From: Pseudobutyrivibrio xylanivorans DSM 14809
GTDB lineage: Bacteria; Bacillota; Clostridia; Lachnospirales; Lachnospiraceae
Reading direction: 5' to 3'
Length of the DNA stretch: 64,000 nucleotides
Assembly (NCBI RefSeq): GCF_900141825.1
Contig: NZ_FQYQ01000013.1
Span: forward strand, 1-64,000
A model generated the notes under the pieces. That model did not search any database. It saw only the letters and a program-made list of their open reading frames with translations, and was not told the DNA's origin. The position numbers and the translations under genes are program-made. Positions 1 to 8,610 of this stretch are shown here, one piece after another; positions within the stretch are counted from its first letter, which is position 1; the number at the start of each line of letters is the position of its first letter.

Positions 1-59
1 AACAACATAGAGAGCCGTAGTCGGATTTTTTTCCATCAGAGCATCGACTCAGCGAGGGA

Positions 60-270
60 GCATAATGACGCCCCTTTATGGATAAGCAGAACGAAGGAAT
101 TAAGGACCCTGGAATCAGGTGATCCCGTATGACATGGGAGGTTAGGCTGCCGTAAGGACTTGGGGATAAGAAGGGCCAATCATAGTGATAATAAGACGAC
201 GTCTTATTAAGTGCACCCCAAATACCTGTATATCCGTAGTTTTGGCCGTGGGGAATGGCATGGACTTAGA
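60..270 (+). ncRNA. Possible structured RNA with a pseudoknot
   Basis: This stretch is clearly richer in G and C than the flanking DNA and I find no convincing reading frame in it. Two six-base helices interleave: TTGGGG (160-165) can pair with CCCCAA (216-221), and GGCCAA (174-179) with TTGGCC (242-247), which makes a pseudoknot. Between them AATAAGAC/GTCTTATT (about 190-208) forms a hairpin. Upstream are CCCGT/ATGGG (124-138) and CCTG/CAGG (110-121) hairpins. The strand is inferred from the downstream genes. I do not recognise the family; known large Firmicutes RNAs such as the raiA motif are worth comparing. It could also be the leader of the small genes that follow. Confidence 0.35.
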
Positions 271-353
271 TAGCTTCATCTATGTGACTATGAAAAAGTG
301 AGAAAAAGTGAGTTAACAAGAGATAAAACAAGATTAATATGGGAGGTGTTCTT

Positions 354-437
354 GTGTTAATAAAGATTGACGAAGATGAAAGAGTAATCGTATTATGGGA
401 AAGACTAATGATATTGAGAGGTAAGTTCTATGACTGA
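354..437 (+). CDS. 27-residue small ORF, possible leader peptide
   Basis: A GTG start at 354 has a good ribosome site (GGGAGG, 341-346) at normal spacing and opens a 27-codon frame ending TGA at 435-437. The peptide is charged, rich in Glu/Asp and Arg/Lys around a hydrophobic VIVLWERLMIL core. Its stop overlaps the start of the next gene (ATG at 430), the arrangement expected for translational coupling. The next gene's ATG has no strong ribosome site of its own, so this small frame may be what loads ribosomes onto it. Function unknown. Confidence 0.45.
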   Translation: MLIKIDEDERVIVLWERLMILRGKFYD

Positions 438-678
438 AAAAAGAGTATGTACCCGTTGCTTATTGAGGGATATGATTGATGCCGATATGGGGATGATAGA
501 AAAATATAGGTCGGCTTTAAAGGCGGAGGACACTGTGGATGATGCAGAATATGAAAGACGTCTTGGAATCTGTACCAGCTGCGAGAAGCTAAATGAAGGT
601 ACCTGTATGTCCTGCGGATGTTATGTGGAGCTCAGGGCAGCAGCTAAAGTATCTAGATGTCCTAACAAGAAGTGGTAA
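430..678 (+). CDS. Small cysteine-rich (zinc-ribbon-like) protein, DUF6171-like
   Basis: An 82-residue protein with three spaced cysteine pairs: CTRC near residues 7-10, CTSC near 48-51 and CMSCGC near 59-64, plus a late single Cys. This suggests one or two bound zinc ions. It resembles the small DUF6171 family of Firmicutes, whose function is unknown to me. It lies just downstream of the possible structured RNA and overlaps the preceding 27-codon ORF by 8 bases. No signal peptide or membrane segment is visible, so it is probably cytoplasmic. The family assignment is from memory and moderate in confidence; that it is a gene is well supported by its conserved-looking composition. Confidence 0.65.
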   Translation: MTEKRVCTRCLLRDMIDADMGMIEKYRSALKAEDTVDDAEYERRLGICTSCEKLNEGTCMSCGCYVELRAAAKVSRCPNKKW

Positions 679-723
679 GAGAAAACGGGTAAGCGAAAAT
701 CTATTTAGTACCTATATGGTGAA

Positions 724-1215
724 CAAGCATATAAAAATGGAAGAAAACTAAAAATTATATGCTTGGAGAAGGAGATTATATAGGGATTTAATCTGTTCAA
801 GCATATAAAAAAGAAAAAAATTGAAAAATTATATGCTTAGAGAAGGAGATTATATAGGGATTTAATCTGCTCAAGCATATAAAAAAGAAAAAAATTGAAA
901 AATTATATGCTTAGAGAAGGAGATTATATAGGGATTTAATCTGCTCAAGCATATAAAAAAGAAAAAAATTGAAAAATTATATGCTTAGAGAAGGAGATTA
1001 TATAGGGATTTAATCTGCTCAAGCATATAAAAAAGAAAAAAATTGAAAAATTATATGCTTAGAGAAGGAGATTATATAGGGATTTAATCTGCTCAAGCAT
1101 ATAAAAAAGAAAAAAATTGAAAAATTATATGCTTAGAGAAGAAGGTTACATAGGAATTAAACCTGTTCAAGCATATAAAAATGCAAAAAAATAGAAAATT
1201 ATATGCGTGGAGCAA
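724..1215. repeat. Tandem array of a 74-bp double-hairpin unit (about 6.6 copies)
   Basis: The word CAAGCATAT recurs at 724, 798, 872, 946, 1020, 1094 and 1168, an exact 74-bp period. Copies 2-5 are identical; copies 1, 6 and 7 have diverged. Each unit holds hairpin I, AAGCATATAA paired with TTATATGCTT around an A-rich loop, and hairpin II, AGATTA paired with TAATCT around TATAGGGATT. In copy 6, hairpin II changes to AGGTT...AACCT, a compensatory A-T to G-C swap, which suggests selection on base pairing. There are no spacers, so it is not a CRISPR array, and no long reading frame crosses it. Function unknown: an untranslated RNA, a transcript-end array or a DNA-level element are all possible. 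Confidence 0.9.
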
Positions 1216-1288
1216 GAATTAAGATTTTTGGGATTTAATAGCTCCCCAGACAATACTACAAATATTTTAGAGAAAATTAAAATATTTA

Positions 1289-1317
1289 TTGAAAACATAA
1301 AATTGATTTGATATATT
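1289..1317 (+). promoter_or_regulatory. Sigma-A-type promoter of the GH43 pair
   Basis: TTGAAA (1289-1294) and TATATT (1312-1317) are separated by exactly 17 bases, about 90 bases upstream of the GH43 lipoprotein start. The intervening leader contains GAGGATTATCCTC (1331-1343), a perfect small dyad, and AAGCAT...ATGCTT (1351-1378). The latter reuses the outer stem sequence of the 74-bp repeats upstream and could be a regulator site or a leader hairpin. Confidence 0.6.
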
Positions 1318-1407
1318 GAATTCATCGGTTGAGGATTATCCTCATCTACTAAGCATATTTAATAGGGGCTTGATGCTTAGCGATAAGACAAATATGGAGG
1401 ATGAACC

Positions 1408-2946
1408 ATGAAAAGATTTCTTTCATGTGTTCTGGCTATTTCTATGGCAGGTGGTCTTGTGGCGTGCTCAGGCTCAGATTCAGAAGTGAAAAACTATACG
1501 GTCAGCTATGATGGCATTGCCACTGGCGACGTTTCTTCGGGCGTTTCTGTCCATGACCCATCAATCCTAGAAGTAGACGGAACATATTATATTTATGGCT
1601 CTCATATGACAGCAGCAAAAAGTGATGATTTGCTTAGCTGGAAGAAGGTAGCTGATGGCTACAACAAAACTAATCCGGTCTACGGCCAGATTTATGATGT
1701 AAAGGAAAAATCCTTTGCCTATGCAGGCAGCAAGGACAGTATTATTAAAACTGATGATGGCAAGACCCATGTGTGGGCACCGGATGTAATTTACAACGAG
1801 TCCATGGGAAAATATGTGATGTATTATTGCACCACAAGTACATTTAATGCATCAAACCTCTGCTTTGGAATAAGTGATTCTCCAGAGGGTCCGTTTGAAT
1901 GGCAGGGAGCTTTGATTTATTCAGGCTTTACAAATAAAAATATAGATGCCACAGACGTTCTTGATTATGTGGATGAAGACTATGCAAAGAAGCACTACAT
2001 AAAGGGTGGCGCTTATAATTACGAGGACTATCCAAACGCCATCGATCCAACAATTTTCTATGATAAGGATGGCAGGATGTGGATGACCTATGGTTCGTGG
2101 TCTGGTGGAATTTATCTGTTGGAACTCGATCCTAAAACAGGCTATGTGATTCACCCGGAAGCTGATGAAGCAAATAGGGTAGACGCCTATTTTGGTAAAA
2201 AGCTTCTAGGTGGTGGACATATTTCCATCGAAGGACCGTACATTATGTATGACGCAAATACGGATTATTATTATTTGTTTGTATCTTACGGTGGTCTAAC
2301 CTCAACTGGTGGATACCAGATGCGCGTTTTCCGTTCAAAGACTGTTGATGGAGATTATGTAGATATGAATGGCGCTTATCCTGAAAAGAGTGCACTTCAT
2401 CAGAACTTTGGACTTAAGCTTTCAGGAAATTATAAGCTTCCAAGTATAGACAAGGCATACATGGCAACAGGTCATAACTCAGCCTTTGTAGATTCGGATG
2501 GAAAAGAGTATATCGTTTATCACACCCGCTTTAATGACGGCGGTGAGGGGCATTCTCCAAGAGTGCATCAAATGCTGATGAATGAAGAGGGATGGCCATG
2601 CGAACTTCCATATCAGACTCAGGGGGAGACTGTTTCTAAGGCAGGATATGACAAGAAAGAGGTTGTTGGCCGTTACTTTGTAGTTAATCAGGGAACAGAT
2701 ATCTCCAGCGATATCGCAAATCCGATAATTGTTTATCTTAACAAGGATGGAAGCTGTGATGGCAAGGAAGTAAGTGGTAAATGGGAAATGAAGGATGGCA
2801 CTTACTATATGACTATTACTATTGATGGACAGGATTATAGTGGTGTTTTTTGCCAGATGAAAGATGAAGCTGGCACAGATGTAATGACATTCTCGGCTGT
2901 TGGGAACAATCAGTCGGTTTGGGGCGTAATGTATGATGATAAATAA
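1408..2946 (+). CDS. Secreted GH43 lipoprotein, probable endo-1,5-alpha-L-arabinanase
   Basis: A 512-residue lipoprotein expected to cleave arabinan outside the cell. The N-terminus is a lipoprotein signal with lipobox LVAC (Cys20). The five-bladed GH43 propeller follows (about residues 45-400) with the three expected acids: general base Asp50 in HDPS, Asp213 in AIDPT, and general acid Glu275 in IEGPY; GHNSAF is at about 355-360. Residues about 425-512 look like the GH43 C-terminal beta domain of Abn2-type arabinanases. The start has a ribosome site (TGGAGGA). It is followed after 21 bases by an intracellular GH43 enzyme, so the two are probably co-transcribed: this one releases oligosaccharides, the second trims them. 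Exact linkage specificity is inferred. Confidence 0.85.
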   Translation: MKRFLSCVLAISMAGGLVACSGSDSEVKNYTVSYDGIATGDVSSGVSVHDPSILEVDGTYYIYGSHMTAAKSDDLLSWKKVADGYNKTNPVYGQIYDVKEKSFAYAGSKDSIIKTDDGKTHVWAPDVIYNESMGKYVMYYCTTSTFNASNLCFGISDSPEGPFEWQGALIYSGFTNKNIDATDVLDYVDEDYAKKHYIKGGAYNYEDYPNAIDPTIFYDKDGRMWMTYGSWSGGIYLLELDPKTGYVIHPEADEANRVDAYFGKKLLGGGHISIEGPYIMYDANTDYYYLFVSYGGLTSTGGYQMRVFRSKTVDGDYVDMNGAYPEKSALHQNFGLKLSGNYKLPSIDKAYMATGHNSAFVDSDGKEYIVYHTRFNDGGEGHSPRVHQMLMNEEGWPCELPYQTQGETVSKAGYDKKEVVGRYFVVNQGTDISSDIANPIIVYLNKDGSCDGKEVSGKWEMKDGTYYMTITIDGQDYSGVFCQMKDEAGTDVMTFSAVGNNQSVWGVMYDDK

Positions 2947-2967
2947 TAAGGGAGATTATAAGTAATT

Positions 2968-3912
2968 ATGGATAAGAATTTTGAATACAATAAACCGTGG
3001 ATATTGCAGCGTGCAGATCCATATGTATACAGACACACAGATGGAAAGTATTATTTTACTGCTTCAGTGCCAGAGTATGACAGGATAGTTTTGCGCTGTA
3101 GCGACACTCTTGAAGGGCTTAAGGATGAGTCAGAACTTGAGGTTTGGCATAGACATGAGTTAGGTCCGATGTCCAAGCATATTTGGGCTCCAGAAATCCA
3201 CTTCCTTTTTGGAAAATGGTATATCTATTTCGCAGGAGGTGAAATGGAGGATATATGGAAAATTCGTCCATACGTATTGGAATGCCAGGGACCAGATCCT
3301 ATGAAAGATCCTTGGGTTGAAAAGGGAAAGATTACCAGAGCTGAGACAGATGAATTCTCTTTTGAAGCCTTTTCTTTGGATGCTACTGTATTTGAGAATA
3401 AGGGTGTCTGGTATTATATTTGGGCTGAGAAAGTTGGTGTTGGAAAACAGATTTCAAATCTTTATATCGCCCGTATGAAAAATGGATATACTTTGGAGAC
3501 TGACCAGGTGCTTCTCACTACTCCTGATTATGACTGGGAGCGTCATGGATACTGGGTAAATGAAGGACCATCTGTAATTATTAGAGATGGCAAAGTGTTT
3601 ATGACATATTCAGCCAGCGATACAGGTGTAAATTATTGCATGGGAATGCTGACTGCTGATGCAGACAGTGATTTGCTTGATCCACTTTCGTGGAAGAAGG
3701 AGAGATATCCTGTATTGGCATCATCACCTGAACATGTGGTATATGGTCCAGGCCATAATTCATTTACTGTGGATGAGGAAGGCAATGATATTCTTGTTTA
3801 TCATGCCAGAACTGAAACAGAGATAGTGGGAGACCCACTGTATAATCCTAACAGGCATGCGATGCTAATGAAGTTCCAGTTTATAGATGGGAAACCTGTA
3901 TTTAAGTTTTAG
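2968..3912 (+). CDS. Intracellular GH43 alpha-L-arabinofuranosidase
   Basis: A 314-residue single-domain GH43 enzyme without a signal peptide, so cytoplasmic. The catalytic triad is visible: Asp17 in QRADPY (base), Asp138 in SLDAT (pKa modulator) and Glu199 in NEGPS (acid). The opening motif, with HTDGKYYFTASVPEYDR soon after, is typical of exo-acting arabinofuranosidases that take single arabinoses from imported arabino-oligosaccharides. It sits 21 bases behind the secreted GH43 and ends at a strong bidirectional terminator. Sub-family and substrate cannot be fixed from the sequence alone; beta-xylosidase activity is the main alternative. Confidence 0.85.
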   Translation: MDKNFEYNKPWILQRADPYVYRHTDGKYYFTASVPEYDRIVLRCSDTLEGLKDESELEVWHRHELGPMSKHIWAPEIHFLFGKWYIYFAGGEMEDIWKIRPYVLECQGPDPMKDPWVEKGKITRAETDEFSFEAFSLDATVFENKGVWYYIWAEKVGVGKQISNLYIARMKNGYTLETDQVLLTTPDYDWERHGYWVNEGPSVIIRDGKVFMTYSASDTGVNYCMGMLTADADSDLLDPLSWKKERYPVLASSPEHVVYGPGHNSFTVDEEGNDILVYHARTETEIVGDPLYNPNRHAMLMKFQFIDGKPVFKF

Positions 3913-3923
3913 GACAATAAAGA

Positions 3924-4006
3924 AGCCAGTCTGTAGTTGACAAGCTCATAGATTTCTCAAGCGGAGAAATACTATGGCTTGTCAGCGTAACAGGCTGGCT
4001 ATTTTT
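3924..4006. terminator. Long bidirectional terminator hairpin
   Basis: The outer arms AGCCAGTCTGT (3924-3934) and ACAGGCTGGCT (3990-4000) pair with one G-U. Inside, TGACAAGC pairs with GCTTGTCA, and CATAG/CTATG with ATTTCTC/GAGAAAT extend the stem. ATTTTTAATT follows on the plus strand. It separates convergent genes, the GH43 pair and the ArsR-type regulator. Confidence 0.85.
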
Positions 4007-4008
4007 AA

Positions 4009-4929
4009 TTATTCTATTGGCATATAATTTAATGATACTCTGATGTCCTGACTGTAATTTCCGAAAGTCTTTCCGAAGAGTGTTACACCTCCGATGTGGT
4101 CTGCATCATCATCTACAGCAATTCTAAAATCTAAAGGCTGGCCCTGTTTGATGTTTAAATCAGCGATAGTGAGATCTGAAATCTGAAGACCATCAATAAA
4201 TGTGCCGTGCTTGTTTATAACAAGCAGCTTAAGCAATCCGTACTGATTCCAGTTCTGTGGCCACCAGTCTGGCGTAAACATTCCTAAGATATCTCCACCA
4301 AAATCTCCAGGGCTGGTCCACATACCAAGCTTGGTTCCGTTAAGATAGAAGCTGATATCGGAAGGCCAGTTGTTATCAACCCCTGGTGCCTCAGAAGAAA
4401 TCTCAAAAGAGATGGAAATCTGAGTGATGCGATTGTTGCTAGGTACAAGATTAGGGAAAGAGTACTCCACAAATCCCTTTGTAAACCACATAATATCTGC
4501 ATTGAATCTGTCTGGATGACTAAAGTATCGTGCATCATCGATTTCACCAATAACAGAGGTGCTGTTAGCAAGACCGCAGGTAGGGCAGATATCATATTTT
4601 GAAAACTGTCCAACTTTTATGTCTGTGGTAAATACATTTGTAAGATCCGCAGGCTTTTCTACTTCTATAACAATTTTATCCTGAATAACTGAACAAAGCT
4701 TTGAATTGCCGTGACTGGCAGATTCATTTGAGGTAGAAATAAGACCGCATTCCTCTAATTTTTTTATGTGGCCAGTGAGAGCACCATTGCTGAGATTGAG
4801 CTGTGTGGCCAGCTGGTTCATACTCATACGGTCATTTTCTAATAAGATATTAAGTATCTGGATTCGCACGTCTGAGCCTAAGGCTTTAAACAATTCTAGT
4901 CCTTCATCCAGGGAAGTGATATGAATCAT
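4009..4929 (-). CDS. ArsR-type transcriptional regulator with a C-terminal sensor domain
   Basis: 306 residues. Residues about 8-70 form a winged helix of the ArsR/HTH_20 type (FKALGSDVRIQILNILL, then SNGALTGHIKKLEECGLI as recognition helix and wing). A CPTC pair at 115-118 could bind metal or be structural. Residues about 130-306 are beta-rich with many aromatic residues, look unlike a standard ArsR protein, and may bind a sugar. It lies between the GH43 genes and the divergent ABC importer operon, so it most likely controls arabinan genes in response to an arabinose-derived ligand. That role is inferred from position. It has its own consensus promoter on the minus strand. Confidence 0.75.
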   Translation of the reverse strand: MIHITSLDEGLELFKALGSDVRIQILNILLENDRMSMNQLATQLNLSNGALTGHIKKLEECGLISTSNESASHGNSKLCSVIQDKIVIEVEKPADLTNVFTTDIKVGQFSKYDICPTCGLANSTSVIGEIDDARYFSHPDRFNADIMWFTKGFVEYSFPNLVPSNNRITQISISFEISSEAPGVDNNWPSDISFYLNGTKLGMWTSPGDFGGDILGMFTPDWWPQNWNQYGLLKLLVINKHGTFIDGLQISDLTIADLNIKQGQPLDFRIAVDDDADHIGGVTLFGKTFGNYSQDIRVSLNYMPIE

Positions 4930-4968
4930 CGTACTGCTCCTTTTAAATAATGAAAATTAGTTCATATA

Positions 4969-4998
4969 ATTATAAAATATACGTAATTTAAGTGTCAA
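4969..4998 (-). promoter_or_regulatory. Consensus promoter of the ArsR-type regulator
   Basis: On the minus strand a perfect TTGACA (4993-4998) and a perfect TATAAT (4969-4974) are 18 bases apart, about 40 bases upstream of the start codon. The remaining AT-rich DNA from 5000 to 5170 shows no gene. Confidence 0.75.
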
Positions 4999-5171
4999 TA
5001 CAAATAGAATAAGGAATTAAATATTTTATAATAAATTAAAGATATGAAAAATTTAGCTATTTAAAGTGATGCAATGTATATTCAATTGGTAATAATGACT
5101 AAAAATATTGTGACGAATTTGTGGATAATAAAAGAACATCCAAAATAGTTTAGTTTTATCTAAAATAAATA

Positions 5172-5200
5172 TTGACGTATGAATATCATGGCTTTATTAT
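5172..5200 (+). promoter_or_regulatory. Promoter of the arabino-oligosaccharide importer operon
   Basis: TTGACG (5172-5177) and TATTAT (5195-5200) are 17 bases apart; an overlapping TATAAT (5198-5203) gives a 20-base spacing. About 120 bases of leader follow, then a strong AGGAGG ribosome site. The upstream 170 bases to the regulator promoter are the likely control region; I could not identify a clear operator dyad. Confidence 0.55.
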
Positions 5201-5322
5201 AATACCATAATCGTTAATGAGTTGTGCAGTTCAATTCACGGGCTAACAAGCCTCAGCCCTTGGATATATAAATTGCATAGCCAGACGCAAAAACATTTCT
5301 TTTAAAAACAAGGAGGAGAAGA

Positions 5323-6753
5323 ATGAAGAAGAAATTGGTAAGTGCATTGCTTTGCACATCAATGGCAGCCAGCTTACTTGTTGGTTGTGGGGGAGCAGCA
5401 TCAGAAGGCGGGGTAGATCCTGACGCTGTAGATGAAACAGAAGAAGTAGAAGCTGAGTCAGCAGAAGCTGAGGTAGTAACAAATACATTTGGTGATCCAA
5501 ATGGTACTCATCTTGAGATGTGGACTTTCGTTGAGCTTCACGGACAGCATTACGGTGTAATGGCTGAGGAGTGGAACAAGCAGCATCCAGATAACACAAT
5601 CGAAATTACATGTACAACATATCCATATGGCGATATGCACACAAAGCTTCTTACAGCTCTTGAAGCAGGAACAGGTGCTCCAGACATCTGTGACGTAGAA
5701 GTAGGTCAGTTCCCTAACGTAGTTGAAGGTCTTGATCAGTGGTTAGTTCCACTTAATGACTACGCAAAGGATTATCTTGATACAATGGTTACATCTCGTA
5801 TGGAGACATACCAGGGCGAGGATGGAAATTATTACGGTGCTCCTTACCATGTAGGTGCTACAGTAATGTATTACAACGTAGCTGCTATGAGCGAAGCTAT
5901 GGGACTTAGCCAGGACGAAGTTATTGCAAAGATTGATGCAGTAAAGACCTGGGATGATTACGCAAAGCTTGGTGAAGAGTATCTTGGTACAGTAAATGAA
6001 GAGGGTAAGTATTGGACATCAGTTGATACAGGCGGTGTTGATTGGCTCTGGATTGCAATGGCTGAAAACGGAGATGACTGGACAGGTGGATTTGATAATC
6101 CAGCAAACGTAAATATTGATTCAGTAAAGACAATGCTTACAATGCAGCAGGATTGGTTAAAGAGTGGTCTTGCAGAGGTTTCTCCAGATGGACACGTTGA
6201 CCTTGAGGCTGGTTTCCAGAATATTATGGATCACAACATCGTTTCATTCCCTAAGGCAATGTGGTACATGTCACGTTTCACAAACTATATGCCTGATGAG
6301 AAGGGCAACTGGTACATTGCTAAGTGTCCTGTATTCAAGGCTGGACAGAAGTGCTCTGTAGGTATTGGTGGTACAGGTACAGTAGTAACACAGCAGTCTG
6401 AAAATAAGGATCTTGCAGCTGAGTTTACTTGCTGGGCAAAGATGTCTGAAGAAGGCGAGCAGCACATTTGGGATACACTTGGATTTGATGTATGTAATTC
6501 AGCTTTATGGAATGATGATGCATTCGCACATGATGATAACAACCAGTACAATCAGTTCTTTATAAATTATCCATATGATGTACTTAGCGATATTGGAATG
6601 GAAAACATCGGAAAGATTTCTGTTGTATCTATCAGCCCAACAATCAATGAGTACTTCTGCACAACAACACTTAATCAGGTTCTTGAAGATCCAGATTACT
6701 CTGTTGATGATGCACTTGAGGAAGCTCAGAATGCTGTCGATATGGAACAGTAG
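5323..6753 (+). CDS. ABC importer sugar-binding lipoprotein
   Basis: A 476-residue family 1 extracellular solute-binding protein. The signal peptide ends at a lipobox (LLVGC, Cys22), and an acidic, Ala/Glu-rich linker (about 27-50) joins the lipid anchor to the binding domain. It captures a sugar outside the membrane and delivers it to the two permeases encoded next. The GH43 and GH51 neighbours point to arabino-oligosaccharides. No ATPase gene is present; such importers usually share an MsmX-type ATPase encoded elsewhere. The start has an AGGAGGAG ribosome site. A 12-bp hairpin 30 bases after the stop probably keeps its transcript more abundant than the permease genes'. Confidence 0.85.
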   Translation: MKKKLVSALLCTSMAASLLVGCGGAASEGGVDPDAVDETEEVEAESAEAEVVTNTFGDPNGTHLEMWTFVELHGQHYGVMAEEWNKQHPDNTIEITCTTYPYGDMHTKLLTALEAGTGAPDICDVEVGQFPNVVEGLDQWLVPLNDYAKDYLDTMVTSRMETYQGEDGNYYGAPYHVGATVMYYNVAAMSEAMGLSQDEVIAKIDAVKTWDDYAKLGEEYLGTVNEEGKYWTSVDTGGVDWLWIAMAENGDDWTGGFDNPANVNIDSVKTMLTMQQDWLKSGLAEVSPDGHVDLEAGFQNIMDHNIVSFPKAMWYMSRFTNYMPDEKGNWYIAKCPVFKAGQKCSVGIGGTGTVVTQQSENKDLAAEFTCWAKMSEEGEQHIWDTLGFDVCNSALWNDDAFAHDDNNQYNQFFINYPYDVLSDIGMENIGKISVVSISPTINEYFCTTTLNQVLEDPDYSVDDALEEAQNAVDMEQ

Positions 6754-6782
6754 GAGATATTTATATGGATATAAATACAGCA

Positions 6783-6815
6783 AGGATGCCTGCCAGAGGG
6801 CAGGCATCCTCTTTT
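6783..6815 (+). promoter_or_regulatory. Intercistronic hairpin (partial terminator or mRNA stabiliser)
   Basis: AGGATGCCTGCC (6783-6794) and GGCAGGCATCCT (6799-6810) are perfectly complementary (12 bp, 4-base loop AGAG) and are followed by CTTTT. It sits between the binding-protein gene and the first permease. Its position also shows that the upstream in-frame ATG at 6765 is not the permease start. Confidence 0.8.
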
Positions 6816-6842
6816 AAAAAGGTAGAAGGAGCAAAAGGCTTT

Positions 6843-7739
6843 ATGAAGTTTAAGAAATTATTCTATTCTCAAAAGGTTGCACCATATGTTTTTGTTGTGC
6901 CTTTTGTCCTCAGTTTCTTTTTCTTTTGGGTTTATCCTCTTATCACAGCTTTTACTATGAGCTTTCAGGATATAGGAGCGATAAAATCTGATTGGGTTGG
7001 TTTTGCAAATTACGCAAAGCTTTTAAAGGATAATGTATTTCATATTGCAGTCTTTAACAGTGTAAAATACATGTTCTTCACATTAGTACTTCTTATTCCA
7101 TTCCCAATGCTTTTTGCTGTTTTGATGGATAGCAATTTAGTAAAGGCAAAGGGTGTATGGAAAGCAGTTCTTTACATGCCAGCTTTAACATCAGTAGTTA
7201 TTTCTGGTACATTATTCCGTCTCATGTTTACAGAGTACACAACAGGTCAGATGAATATGGTAACAGCGGCTCTTGGCCTTGGAACATATAAATGGTTAAA
7301 GATGGGCTGGTCAGGAATGCTTGCTCTTTTAATCGTAGCCTGCTGGAGATGGACAGGAGTAAATATGCTTTACTTCCTTTCAGGACTTAAATCTATTGAT
7401 ACAGCTCTTTATGAGGCTGCAGATATAGATGGAGCGTCAAGCTGGCAGAAGTTTAGATTTGTAACACTGCCTCTTTTAAAGCCAACAACAGTATACGTAC
7501 TTACAATATCTGTATATGCAGGTCTTGCAATGTTCCTCGAGTCATACATGTTATGGGCAGGAAATTCATCACCAAACAATATCGGTCTTACTATCGTAGG
7601 ATACCTGTATAAACGTGGTATTGAAAAGAATGATATGGGTTATGCCTGCGCTGTTGGTGTAGTGCTTCTAGTTGTAGCTCTCATCATCAACTTCGCACAG
7701 TTAATTTTTAATGGAACATTTAAGAAGGAGGAGCAGTAG
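6843..7739 (+). CDS. ABC sugar permease, AraP/MalF-like
   Basis: 298 residues, six predicted membrane helices, with the EAA loop (EAADIDGASSWQKFRFVTLP) that contacts the shared ATPase. It is one half of the importer channel. I place the start at ATG 6843 (MKFKKLF) because it has a GGAG ribosome site at 6826-6829 and lies beyond the intercistronic hairpin; an in-frame ATG at 6765 would put the hairpin inside the coding region and add residues with no membrane character. The next permease starts one base after the stop. Confidence 0.85.
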   Translation: MKFKKLFYSQKVAPYVFVVPFVLSFFFFWVYPLITAFTMSFQDIGAIKSDWVGFANYAKLLKDNVFHIAVFNSVKYMFFTLVLLIPFPMLFAVLMDSNLVKAKGVWKAVLYMPALTSVVISGTLFRLMFTEYTTGQMNMVTAALGLGTYKWLKMGWSGMLALLIVACWRWTGVNMLYFLSGLKSIDTALYEAADIDGASSWQKFRFVTLPLLKPTTVYVLTISVYAGLAMFLESYMLWAGNSSPNNIGLTIVGYLYKRGIEKNDMGYACAVGVVLLVVALIINFAQLIFNGTFKKEEQ

Positions 7740-7740
7740 T

Positions 7741-8610
7741 ATGGCAAAGCAGAAAACTATGGCAGCCACTCCTCAAAGAAGAATAGGAACAATTCTAGGA
7801 ACAGGCTTCTTTCTGATTCTTAGCTTGATTATCGTATTTCCGGTATTTGCAGGATTATTGGCATCATTTCGACCAGGCACACAGCTCATTCGTAGAGGTT
7901 TATCTATAGATTTAGATTTCTCTACAATGAATTTAAATAATTATACTTATTTATTTAGTGGTAATGCAGACAGCCAGAAGTACTTTATGTGGTACAAAAA
8001 CTCACTCATTATCACAGTACTATCAGTGGCTCTTACACTTATTATTTGCTACTTTGTTGCATATGGACTTACAATGTACGATTTCAAATTTAAGAACCTT
8101 TTATTTACAATTGTACTCGCAACAATGATGGTACCATTTGAGATCCTTATGCTTCCATTATATAAGGAAATCATTGCACTTAAGTTGATTGACACCTACA
8201 CAGGTGTAATCATAATAGGCGTGTGCAGCGCTTCAACAATTTTCTTCTTCAAGCAGTACCTGTCGGGTTTGCCAAAGGATTTATTGGATGCAGCGCGCAT
8301 TGATGGCTGCAGTGAATATGGCATTTCGGTAAGAATAATCCTTCCACTTGCCAAACCAGCTTTTGCATCCATGGGTATTTTATGTGCAATGGGCAGCTGG
8401 AATGCCATCCTTTGGCCACTGCTTGTACTTAAAGGCGCAGAGAAGTTTACACTTCCAATTGGACTGAACACACTTCTTACACCATACGGAAATAACTATG
8501 ATGTTCTTATTGCCGGTTCGATGTTCGGAATTTTACCTATTTTGGTAATTTTCTTAATCTTTAACAGATACATTATTGACGGAATGACTGCCGGTGCGGT
8601 AAAAGGTTAA
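7741..8610 (+). CDS. ABC sugar permease, AraQ/MalG-like
   Basis: 289 residues, six predicted membrane helices and the EAA loop (DAARIDGCSEYGISVRIILP). It pairs with the preceding permease. The start at ATG 7741 is supported by AGGAGG at 7727-7732 inside the end of the upstream gene; the in-frame ATG at 7711 has no such site. The stop codon is built into the foot of a 15-bp hairpin that separates it from the GH51 gene. Confidence 0.85.
   Translation: MAKQKTMAATPQRRIGTILGTGFFLILSLIIVFPVFAGLLASFRPGTQLIRRGLSIDLDFSTMNLNNYTYLFSGNADSQKYFMWYKNSLIITVLSVALTLIICYFVAYGLTMYDFKFKNLLFTIVLATMMVPFEILMLPLYKEIIALKLIDTYTGVIIIGVCSASTIFFFKQYLSGLPKDLLDAARIDGCSEYGISVRIILPLAKPAFASMGILCAMGSWNAILWPLLVLKGAEKFTLPIGLNTLLTPYGNNYDVLIAGSMFGILPILVIFLIFNRYIIDGMTAGAVKG

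Noticed and set aside
724-1215. CRISPR array
   Set aside because: The 74-bp units follow one another with no unique spacers and no cas genes are present; it is a plain tandem repeat.
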